Shown here one piece after another: positions 6,322 through 13,710 of a DNA stretch of 18,905 bases. The notes below the pieces were generated by a model. That model made no database searches. It had not been told where the DNA came from and saw only the letters and a list, made by a program, of their open reading frames with translations. The stretch is taken from NCBI GenBank assembly GCA_028287725.1, contig JAQBPC010000078.1, forward strand, positions 1 through 18,905, in the 5' to 3' direction. Every line of letters starts with the position of its first letter. Position 1 is the stretch's first letter. The stretch is from Chloroflexota bacterium. GTDB taxonomy: Bacteria > Chloroflexota > UBA5177 > JANWHV01. Position numbers and translations under genes: made by a program.

Positions 6322-9087
6322 ATGCGGGCACGCAGAATTCGAGTGGCCTTTGGTGTGCCGTTCCTGATGCTGACCGTTTGTTGCTCGTCGTTCTTAGCGT
6401 CCGCGGCCGACTGGCCATCATATCTGCATGACGGCACGCATCAGGCCGCGACCGCCAGTGAGACCACCTTGTCCCCTGCAAATGCCGGCCAGCTTCAGAA
6501 ATTGTGGTCATTTCAGACCGGAGATCCTGTCGCGTCGTCTACGACTGTTGTAGCCGGAACTGTATACGTTGGCTCGTGGGATGGCTACGAGTATGCGCTC
6601 GACGAAGCGTCTGGCGCGCTGAAATGGAAGACCTACTTGGGCATAACCAACGCCCCGTCCTGCGCTCCGCCGATGCTCGGCGTTACCTCCACTGCCACTG
6701 TACAGAACGGTGTCGTCTACGTGGGCGGCGGTGACAACTTCTGGTATGCGCTGGATGCCGCAACGGGAGCAGTGCGGTGGCGAGTATTTACCGGCGACGC
6801 CACGGCAGCGGGCGGCCACTACAACTGGGCCAGCCCAATTATTGCAAATGGCTATGCATATATTGGTGTGGCGAGCGTGGGAGACTGCCCTTTGGTGCAG
6901 GGCCAGCTCCTGCAAGTGAGCCTTGCCTCGCACCAGGTTATACACACCTTTAACGCGGTGCCGGATGGCCAGGGTGGTGGGGGCGTTTGGACTTCGCCGG
7001 CGCGCGACCCCGACACGGGTACACTCTACATAACTACAGGCACGAAAAGCGATGCGTCACAGCAATATGCGCAGGCGATGGTCGCGCTCAAAGGGTCCGA
7101 CCTCTCGGTACTCGGCTCTTGGACTATCCCGGCATCGCAGACCGTCTATGACTCAGACTGGGGTACTTCTCCAGTCCTATTTGCGGACGGTAGCGGCAAG
7201 AAGCTGGTGGCGGCGACGAACAAAAACGGTATTCTTTATGCCTTTGATCGATCGAATGTGTCGGCAGGGCCGATATGGCAGCGCCAGATCTCTCGTGGCG
7301 GCGGCTACCCGGTGGCAGGTGATGGGAGCGTCTCGTCGGGCGCATTCTCAAATGGGATGCTGTACTACGCGGGCGGAAATACCAACATCAATGGGGCGAA
7401 CTTTCAGGGAGGCGTACGTGCTCTTGATCCGGCCAACGGTAATTCAAAATGGGAGCATGGCAGCCCTGGCATCGTTATCGCCGCATTAGCGACTGGCGGT
7501 GGCCTCCTTGTTGACGGCGGTGGGAAGACGCTTGAAGTGCTGAACGCCTCGACCGGCGCCTTGCTGTACAGCTACGACACCAAGGGCATTATTTATGGGG
7601 CGCCGATCGTGAACGACGGGAGAATATTTGCCGGCTCTACCGATGGTAATGTGTATGCCTTTGGGCTCGGTGCGGCCGTGCCATCTGCTATTGCCACTTC
7701 AACCTCTACTCCGGGGATATCGCAACTTACAGATCCGCTGCACGCCTACTACAATAACGCCGCGCGAAGTACGAATAGGAAACCAAGCGCGGCGAACATC
7801 GACGCTCTCGGCAACAGCTACTCTAGTGAAGCCCTTGAGAGCGCGGGCATCGTCGCCGGAGGAAAAGTCAAGGTTAATGGCCTTACCTTCCAATGGCCGG
7901 GTGCGCAAAACGGCAGCACGGATAACATCGTCGCCGGCGGCCAGACGATTAGCCTTCCGGCCCGTTCCTTCGGTACTACCCTCGCATTTCTCGGCGCCGC
8001 TACAGGTGGGCCCTCAATCGGCACCGGCACCGTGGGGTACAGCGACGGAAGCAGCCAAACTTTCCAACTCGGGCTATCGGACTGGAGCTTAGCAGGTGGG
8101 CTCGCGTATGGAAACACTCTGGTGGCGGCGACGGAGTACGGCAATTCCGCGGTTGGGCTGACGAATACCCAACACTATGTTTTTGCCACGGCCGTTACGT
8201 TGACTTCCGGTAAATCAGTTGCAAAAGTTACGCTTCCCTCGTCGGTGAATCAGGGCGCGCTGCACATTTTTGCCATGGTCGTGGCAAAACCTGCCCAATC
8301 CTTTCTCAACAGCGCTGCCATCAGCAGCGACTTCTATCCGCAAGGGGCGAACCTCGACGGCATAGGAACGTCATATTCAGCCCAGGCACTTCAGAGCGTC
8401 GGATTGTCGCCCGGCGCAAAGGTGCAGGTGAATAAAGTTACGTTCAATTGGCCCGACACGGCGCAGAATACGAACGATAATATCACTGCAACCGGTCAGG
8501 TTATTGCGCTGCCGTCCGCTAGGCGAGGGACCACGCTCGGCTTCCTTGGATCAGCGGTATATGGCCCGTCAATCGGTACTGGATCGATAAAGTATTCCGA
8601 CGGAAGTGTGCAACATTTCCAGCTCGGGTTCAGCGACTGGGCACTGCAAGGCATTAATCCCAAACCAAACTACGGAAACACCATCGTTGCGATGATGCCC
8701 TACAGGAACGTCCGGACCGGACCCCACGTATCTCCGACATACATTTTCTACACCGGAGTGGCATTGCAACAGCGGAAGAAGGTAGCAAGCTTCACACTGC
8801 CTTCCTCGACAAATCAGGGGCAACTGCATATTTTTGCCTGGGCGATCAACGCCGCAGGCCCACTTCCGAAGTCGCATGCTAAGAGTAGTGTGACGCCTAC
8901 CCCCAAACCCCGTCCGCCGCACCGCAGTCCTCCCCCGCCACACTTTCGAATGGCATCGACAGCCGGTGATACCCAATCAATCTGCGCTTCACCGTCAGCA
9001 ACTCCGGTTTCGACGAAAGCCGGACTCCGGTTTGCACCTGGCCAGACGGGACCCGGTACAGCAAGCTCGCGCGATCAGTGCGGCTAG
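6322..9087 (+). CDS. Secreted PQQ-like beta-propeller protein with two C-terminal beta modules
   Basis: 921 residues. A Sec signal peptide (basic MRARRIR, hydrophobic stretch, cleavage probably after ASA at 28) is followed by a PQQ_2-type propeller (about 30-452). Its blades show the usual pattern of VYVGSWDGYEYALDEASGALKW-like units with A-L-D-A-x-T-G-x-x-W repeats, e.g. YALDAATGAVRW and VRALDPANGNSKW. No dehydrogenase-type active site or heme motif is apparent, so this is more likely a scaffold or binding protein than an enzyme. A Ser/Thr/Pro spacer then leads to two tandem copies (474-654 and 661-843) of a module also ending both GH5 proteins nearby. The last ~75 residues are Pro/Ser/Thr-rich (PPPPH) and may span the wall. 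The arrangement suggests attachment to, or sensing of, a surface polysaccharide; this is inference. Confidence 0.85.
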   Translation: MRARRIRVAFGVPFLMLTVCCSSFLASAADWPSYLHDGTHQAATASETTLSPANAGQLQKLWSFQTGDPVASSTTVVAGTVYVGSWDGYEYALDEASGALKWKTYLGITNAPSCAPPMLGVTSTATVQNGVVYVGGGDNFWYALDAATGAVRWRVFTGDATAAGGHYNWASPIIANGYAYIGVASVGDCPLVQGQLLQVSLASHQVIHTFNAVPDGQGGGGVWTSPARDPDTGTLYITTGTKSDASQQYAQAMVALKGSDLSVLGSWTIPASQTVYDSDWGTSPVLFADGSGKKLVAATNKNGILYAFDRSNVSAGPIWQRQISRGGGYPVAGDGSVSSGAFSNGMLYYAGGNTNINGANFQGGVRALDPANGNSKWEHGSPGIVIAALATGGGLLVDGGGKTLEVLNASTGALLYSYDTKGIIYGAPIVNDGRIFAGSTDGNVYAFGLGAAVPSAIATSTSTPGISQLTDPLHAYYNNAARSTNRKPSAANIDALGNSYSSEALESAGIVAGGKVKVNGLTFQWPGAQNGSTDNIVAGGQTISLPARSFGTTLAFLGAATGGPSIGTGTVGYSDGSSQTFQLGLSDWSLAGGLAYGNTLVAATEYGNSAVGLTNTQHYVFATAVTLTSGKSVAKVTLPSSVNQGALHIFAMVVAKPAQSFLNSAAISSDFYPQGANLDGIGTSYSAQALQSVGLSPGAKVQVNKVTFNWPDTAQNTNDNITATGQVIALPSARRGTTLGFLGSAVYGPSIGTGSIKYSDGSVQHFQLGFSDWALQGINPKPNYGNTIVAMMPYRNVRTGPHVSPTYIFYTGVALQQRKKVASFTLPSSTNQGQLHIFAWAINAAGPLPKSHAKSSVTPTPKPRPPHRSPPPPHFRMASTAGDTQSICASPSATPVSTKAGLRFAPGQTGPGTASSRDQCG
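7741..8283 (+). repeat. Shared beta module, copy A (in propeller protein)
   Basis: Encodes residues 474-654. Key conserved points are NSYSSEAL, F-x-WPG, DNIVAGGQTI, AFLGAAT, GTGTVGYSDGS, LSDW, GNTLVA, and a closing KVTLPSSVNQG...LHIFA. The same landmarks in the same order occur in copy B and at the C-termini of both GH5 proteins. Confidence 0.8.
8302..8850 (+). repeat. Shared beta module, copy B (in propeller protein)
   Basis: Encodes residues 661-843 with TSYSAQAL, FNWPD, DNITATGQVI, GFLGSAV, GTGSIKYSDGS, FSDW, GNTIVA, FTLPSSTNQG and LHIFA. It is clearly homologous to copy A but diverged, so the internal duplication is not recent. Confidence 0.8.
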
Positions 9088-9185
9088 CCGAAGCAGTATT
9101 GAAGCTATGAACGGTTGTTGCGTGGCCTTCGCATTGTCTAACGACGCGCCACGCACGGGAGACCAACAGACGGCAGCCGGTCAGG

Positions 9186-9218
9186 CGTTAGGGCGACGAC
9201 GCAAACGTCGCCCTAACG
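9186..9218. repeat. Perfect 13-bp stem-loop after the propeller gene
   Basis: CGTTAGGGCGACG (9186-9198) and CGTCGCCCTAACG (9206-9218) are exact complements around a 7-base loop ACGCAAA. It lies about 100 bases after the propeller stop. The stem is strong enough to end or stabilise a transcript, but no T-run follows on either strand, so it may act as an RNA-stability element or operator. Confidence 0.7.
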
Positions 9219-9257
9219 TCATCGGCACGTCTAGCCAGTGGCCCTATGTGGCCAGGG

Positions 9258-9282
9258 GCGGCATACTTGTTCAGTATGCCGC
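9258..9282. repeat. Second perfect 9-bp stem-loop upstream of GH5
   Basis: GCGGCATAC (9258-9266) and GTATGCCGC (9274-9282) around a 7-base loop TTGTTCA, 40 bases after the preceding 13-bp stem and about 20 bases before the earliest likely GH5 start. Could be a leader hairpin or a dyad operator. Confidence 0.6.
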
Positions 9283-9303
9283 GGCGGAGTCCAGACAAAC
9301 GTG

Positions 9304-11205
9304 ATGCTGCCGACGGAAAACGTTATGGCCGGCCCACAAGGCGAGGCTTTAGCTTCCTATATTCAGGCAAAACAGGCTGCATCACCCATCAGGACGTTCC
9401 GCAACATGAACCATACTCAGCCTCCACCACGGACGGCTGCCACACAGCCAGAAAGTGCACTGGGCTTTCAGCCGCGTAATCGAGATGCATGGCGGGTGCT
9501 TGGCCGGCTGATCACGCTGACGTTGATTCTGCTCCTGCCGCAAATCAATCAGGGTTTGAATGGCTTCTTCCAACGGATAAGTACCTCAGCAAGCGAAAGG
9601 GACCGCCGGGCCTCGCAGATCCCTGCGCCGCTGCATGTGGCCGGCAATCAGCTCCTCAATTCAGTGAACCGTCCCGTGCTACTGCGAGGAGCAAATCGGT
9701 CAGGCACAGAGTACGCCTGCATCAACGGGCCCAGAGTGAGTGATGGTCCTTCCGACGTGCAGTCGCTGCAGGCTATGCGTGCCTGGGGTCTGAACGCCGT
9801 TCGCGTTCCACTCAACGAGGATTGTTGGCTGGGCATCAACGGGGTCGCCATTGGCGGTGCTGTCTATCGCATCGAAGTAAAGCGCTTTGTCCTACGCATT
9901 TTGGCGGCCAAAATGTATCCAATCATCGACCTGCATATCAGTGCACCGGGAGGAAGAAAGGCAGTAAGCCAGCAATCGATGCCGGATGAGGATCATGCTC
10001 TTGCATTCTGGCGGAGCGTGGGTAGGACATTTGGCCACAATGATGCGGTAATCTTCGACCTGTTCAACGAGCCGTTTCCACTACATAATGCCGGCTCCAT
10101 CGCTGCTTGGCAATGCTGGCGCAATGGCTGCGTGGAAACCGCCGAGGGCTCCTTGCCGTATCGCGCGGCGGGGATGCAGTCTCTAGTAAATGCGGTGCGC
10201 TCGAGCGGCGCCACGAATGTCTTGATGCTCGGTGGCGTGCAGTTCTCGAATAGCTTGAGCAACTGGCTGAGCTTTCTTCCTAAAGACCCGCTTAGTAATC
10301 TGGTGGCGTCTCAGCACTTCTATAACTACAGCGGATGCGACGATTTGGCCTGCTGGAACACGACAACCGCGCGCGTCGCGGCTCGACTCCCCGTGATCGC
10401 GGGCGAGGTAGGCGACACTGATTGCACCATCAGTAACACGGCGCGAATCCTCCAATTCTTTGAACAGCACCGTATCTCGTACCTCGCGTGGAACTGGGGG
10501 ACCAACTTTGGCTGTCAGAGCCTTATTCAGGGCTATGACGGTACTCCCACACAGCCGTATGGACAGTGGTTCCACGATTGGGTGCTTCACGCCATCGGAG
10601 CCAATATCCGGGCACGCCCTCTTTCTACGTATTTCAATAATGTCGGCGTGGTCGCTGACGGCCGGCAAGTAACATGCGGGTTTGATGACCAGAGCTATTG
10701 TTACAGCAATAATGCGCTTGACAGCAGTGGCCTGAGTTTTGGCGCTTCGATACTGTTCAACCATTCGCGCTTTAGCTGGCACACGCAGGCCGGGATGAAA
10801 GACAATGTTGTCGCAGCGGGCCAGACAGTGACAATCTCCCCGATTCTACCGGGTGCTACTGTGTTGAATATAATAGGCGCGGCGACCCACGGACCCGCCA
10901 GGGGTACGCTCCTTCTCAGATACAGCGATGGCACGACAAAATCTGCACCCGTTGACTTTTCCGACTGGACACTCCTGCGTGATAACGCGCCGGTAGAGCC
11001 CGAACCCGGAAATACAATCCTCGCTAAAACGACATTCCGTGACAAAAGCGATGGCACAACACAGCGATTCGCCACCTATATTTATGGCATCAGCATTCCG
11101 ATAGACAAGACTCGCACGCTCGTGAGCGTTCGGCTACCGATATTACCCCAGGCCATAAATTCACCGCAGTTACACATCTTTGCTCTGCAGACCGCGCGCG
11201 CCTGA
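9304..11205 (+). CDS. Membrane-anchored GH5 glycosidase (cellulase-like) with C-terminal shared module
   Basis: About 633 residues from ATG 9304. A hydrophilic N-terminus is followed by one membrane helix (about 65-88, GRLITLTLILLLP), then a GH5 (beta/alpha)8 catalytic domain (about 106-430). Catalytic landmarks are present: Arg167 in AVRVPLNED, acid/base Glu256 in DLFNEPFP, His338/Tyr340 in ASQHFYNY, nucleophile Glu368 in VIAGEVGDTDC, and Trp396 in LAWNW. It should hydrolyse a beta-1,4-glucan or similar polymer outside the cell. One usual substrate-site motif differs: DLHIS here where the neighbour has DLHWN. A beta module follows directly (about 441-633) without a long linker. No start has a strong ribosome site; ATG 9406 (after AGGA) is a good alternative and keeps the helix as a signal anchor. 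The frame continues open to TTG/ATG around 9238, which is unlikely. Confidence 0.83.
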   Translation: MLPTENVMAGPQGEALASYIQAKQAASPIRTFRNMNHTQPPPRTAATQPESALGFQPRNRDAWRVLGRLITLTLILLLPQINQGLNGFFQRISTSASERDRRASQIPAPLHVAGNQLLNSVNRPVLLRGANRSGTEYACINGPRVSDGPSDVQSLQAMRAWGLNAVRVPLNEDCWLGINGVAIGGAVYRIEVKRFVLRILAAKMYPIIDLHISAPGGRKAVSQQSMPDEDHALAFWRSVGRTFGHNDAVIFDLFNEPFPLHNAGSIAAWQCWRNGCVETAEGSLPYRAAGMQSLVNAVRSSGATNVLMLGGVQFSNSLSNWLSFLPKDPLSNLVASQHFYNYSGCDDLACWNTTTARVAARLPVIAGEVGDTDCTISNTARILQFFEQHRISYLAWNWGTNFGCQSLIQGYDGTPTQPYGQWFHDWVLHAIGANIRARPLSTYFNNVGVVADGRQVTCGFDDQSYCYSNNALDSSGLSFGASILFNHSRFSWHTQAGMKDNVVAAGQTVTISPILPGATVLNIIGAATHGPARGTLLLRYSDGTTKSAPVDFSDWTLLRDNAPVEPEPGNTILAKTTFRDKSDGTTQRFATYIYGISIPIDKTRTLVSVRLPILPQAINSPQLHIFALQTARA

Positions 11206-11249
11206 CGCTGCATCTGCGCCCCCGACCATCCTACGCTGCATGCAAAAAG

Positions 11250-11294
11250 CCGGCGGTCCCGGCGAATGGCACAAGCATTCGTCGGGCCCGCCGG
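11250..11294. terminator. Bidirectional stem-loop between convergent GH5 genes
   Basis: Arms 11250-11268 and 11276-11294 pair over 19 positions with two non-Watson-Crick positions, around the 7-base loop GCACAAG. An A5 run (11244-11248) on the left gives a T5 run for minus-strand transcripts; on the plus side only GTGTT follows. It lies in the 127-base gap where two genes converge, so it very likely ends transcription from at least the minus-strand gene. Confidence 0.8.
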
Positions 11295-11332
11295 ACTGTG
11301 TTATCGCATGTGTTGCGGTTAACGAAGTGGGA

Positions 11333-13210
11333 CTATGACAAAGTCACTGCGAAGATGTGTATCGCACCTTGATCGACACTTGCAGGAAGCGTAATCGAGG
11401 AGACCGTCTTACCGGCCTGCAGTTGCTCAGTTGCTAGGTACAGGTTTGCGTGCACGCTTTCTGATGAGCCGCCTGACAGGTTGCGGTGGTTCGTCGATGC
11501 CGCGATGGTGTTACCAAACGACGGTTGCGTCGTATTACTGTTGAGGGTCCAGTCGCTCAGGCCAAGAGAAGCCTTCTGGACTGTGCCATCGCTATAAGTA
11601 ATCGTGACCGTGCCGCTCGACGGTCCATGAGTTGCGGAACCGAGAAACGAAAGCTTGGTCGCGCCGTTGGCGCCGGATACCGGTATTACCTGTCCGCCGG
11701 CAACGACATTGTCGGGAACGCCCGCGTTGACACCAGACCAATCAAACGGAATCCCGCTAAAGTTTGGCTTGGCGGATGACGAGAGTCCGGCCGTTGCAAG
11801 CTCGCTTGCGGAGTAACTGTATCCCAGGTCGTCTAAGCTTGCAGAACTTGCGTTGGCGTCGTCGCTGATACCCTTATTGCTGAAAAGGCTGGTGACCTTC
11901 ACTACCTGCGGCTGAAATGCCGTTGGAGGGGTCGGAGGCGGGGGCGCACCGCATCCGCTGGTTGGGCTCGGGCTAGCGGCGGCCACCAGCGTGAGTACAG
12001 GAGATGGGCTTGCTGTTGCCGCCAACACAGTGTTTACAGCTGACGGGCTTGGAATGGCGGTTGCCGCTACTTGGGTGTTGGTAGCAGACGCGGCTGGTGC
12101 GGCCGTGTTTGTTGCGTTTGCCACTGGGGGAGGCGGCGCTGATTGCAGCGCCGCCTTGAATGCCTCTCCATATGGGTGTGAAGGTGTGCCGTCATAACTC
12201 TTGAGCAGCGATTCGCCGCCAAAGGACGGGCTCCAGGTCCAACCAAGGTAACTCACCCCGTGCTGGTTGAGCCAGGGTAAGAGCGTATTCATGTACGTAG
12301 CCGTGCCGTCCAGTGCACCGACCTCGCCCATGATGACCGGATACTTCGCCGCAAGTGGCGCTATGTCGCTTTGCCAGCAAGACTGCGAAGTGCAGGCACT
12401 GATGGGATACGAGTGCTGGCTCACGGCGAGGTTATTGAGCGGATCATTTGGCTTATATTGAGCCCACTGATTAACGGTTCCCGCCCACTGGACACCACCA
12501 ACCATGATCACGTTAGTGGCGCCAGTCGCTCGCACCGTGTTGACCAGGCTCTGCATTCCCACGGCCTGATATGAGACGTTCTGCTGACTCTTCTCCGTGC
12601 AACCATCGCGAAGACATGTCCATGCCCCGGTGTCCGATTGGTTGTTGTTCGGATATGGCTCGTTGTATAGGTCGAACAAGACATTGCCATTGTTCTTGAA
12701 CGCATTGGCAACGCTCGTCCAGAAGGCTGGGGCATGATCCTGATCGGCCATTGGCTGCTGAGTGGTGGCCTTGGTCCCGCCAGGCGCGTTCCAATGGAGG
12801 TCCAAAACAACGGCGATGCCGTTCTGCGTCAGGAGATTTGTATAGTTTGTAATCGCCTGCTGATAGGCGCTACCGGCAACTCCTGCCCCGTTAATGTTCA
12901 GCCAGCAGTCCTCATTTAGCGGCACTCGCACCGCATTGATGTTCCACGAGCGCATGGCGTTGACCGACGCCTGATCAGTTGGGCCGTCGAGCGATCCCCA
13001 GCCCTGCACGCAAGCGTACTCCGAGCCGGCCTTGTCGACCCCACGCAGCGTGACCTGCTTACCATCGGCGGCGACCAGTTGGTTCCCGACGACGTGCAGC
13101 CCGTTGATCCCCTGAGCGCTTGCGGTCTTGAAATGCGAGACCTGCACGACACCGCAGACCAACCCTGAAACGACCATGAGGCTACTCAGTCGCCGTAGAG
13201 TATTTTGCAT
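11333..13210 (-). CDS. Secreted GH5 endoglucanase-like protein with linker and C-terminal shared module
   Basis: 625 residues. A Sec signal peptide (cleavage probably after ASA at 32) leads to a GH5 catalytic domain (about 35-355). Landmarks are Arg95 in AVRVPLNED, His139 in DLHWNAPGG, acid/base Glu184 in DLYNEPYP, His266/Tyr268 in VSQHSYP, nucleophile Glu296 in VIMGEVGALDG and Trp324 in LGWTW. The family is retaining and acts on beta-1,4-glucans. A ~75-residue Ala/Thr/Pro/Ser linker with repeated ASPSP units (360-432) joins a ~185-residue module (440-625) that is also in the propeller protein and the facing GH5. A good ribosome site (AAGGAAGG) precedes the ATG. It is a paralog of the plus-strand GH5 but keeps a canonical active site and a cleavable signal. 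Its expression is independent because it is transcribed divergently from the amidohydrolase. Confidence 0.88.
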   Translation of the reverse strand: MQNTLRRLSSLMVVSGLVCGVVQVSHFKTASAQGINGLHVVGNQLVAADGKQVTLRGVDKAGSEYACVQGWGSLDGPTDQASVNAMRSWNINAVRVPLNEDCWLNINGAGVAGSAYQQAITNYTNLLTQNGIAVVLDLHWNAPGGTKATTQQPMADQDHAPAFWTSVANAFKNNGNVLFDLYNEPYPNNNQSDTGAWTCLRDGCTEKSQQNVSYQAVGMQSLVNTVRATGATNVIMVGGVQWAGTVNQWAQYKPNDPLNNLAVSQHSYPISACTSQSCWQSDIAPLAAKYPVIMGEVGALDGTATYMNTLLPWLNQHGVSYLGWTWSPSFGGESLLKSYDGTPSHPYGEAFKAALQSAPPPPVANATNTAAPAASATNTQVAATAIPSPSAVNTVLAATASPSPVLTLVAAASPSPTSGCGAPPPPTPPTAFQPQVVKVTSLFSNKGISDDANASSASLDDLGYSYSASELATAGLSSSAKPNFSGIPFDWSGVNAGVPDNVVAGGQVIPVSGANGATKLSFLGSATHGPSSGTVTITYSDGTVQKASLGLSDWTLNSNTTQPSFGNTIAASTNHRNLSGGSSESVHANLYLATEQLQAGKTVSSITLPASVDQGAIHIFAVTLS

Positions 13211-13710
13211 ATACCTTCCTTGTACTGCGCTTGGCCACGCTGACCGTACTCACGGCCAACCCCTGGCATTTGATTGACACTGGGCCTACCCTGACTACCC
13301 AGCGCTGACGCGCACTTGCTCGCCACATCCACATCAATATGGCTTGTCATAGGGCGCCGGCAACTGCCTTTTCTGGGTGGCCCAAGCAGTTGAACTGATT
13401 GGGATGGCCCGAATGTCCTAGCCGTCAGTCGAAGAAAACTGGGCAAAGATAGTACTTTTGGGTCACCAGGCGGGTGGGCGCCGACAAGCGCATCGTGGCC
13501 AAACGCGTCGCATTCCTGTGGTTGTGAGAGTTTTCGCGATGAACAGACAGGTAAGTGCGGATGCACGCCATATCGTGTGGGAACATCGCGCGAGCCGTCC
13601 AGTTGGTTAATGCGGAATCTTAGCGACAGCCGATACCATAGGAATTACGGACAAATCCGGCTTGGTGCCGCCCCATACGCTTTTACTTCGACATTGACTT
13701 GAGGGGGCAT
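13211..13710. promoter_or_regulatory. 500-bp divergent intergenic region with a two-part hairpin
   Basis: Lies between divergently transcribed GH5 and amidohydrolase genes, so it must hold both promoters, though no clear consensus boxes were found. A hairpin at 13361-13392 has outer arms CAACTGC/GCAGTTG and inner arms TGGG/CCCA. A minus-strand open frame across the region has no protein-like features. No riboswitch consensus was recognised. Confidence 0.5.

Noticed and set aside
13361..13480. Possible riboswitch (c-di-GMP-like GGCAAA words) upstream of GH5 or amidohydrolase
   Set aside because: Only short words match. The ordered conserved helices and tetraloop-receptor of the GEMM class could not be found on either strand.
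13186..13566. 126-codon minus-strand frame upstream of the secreted GH5
   Set aside because: It overlaps the start of the GH5 gene and its composition (many Pro, Ser, Cys, Arg) is not protein-like; the region is better explained as divergent regulatory DNA.
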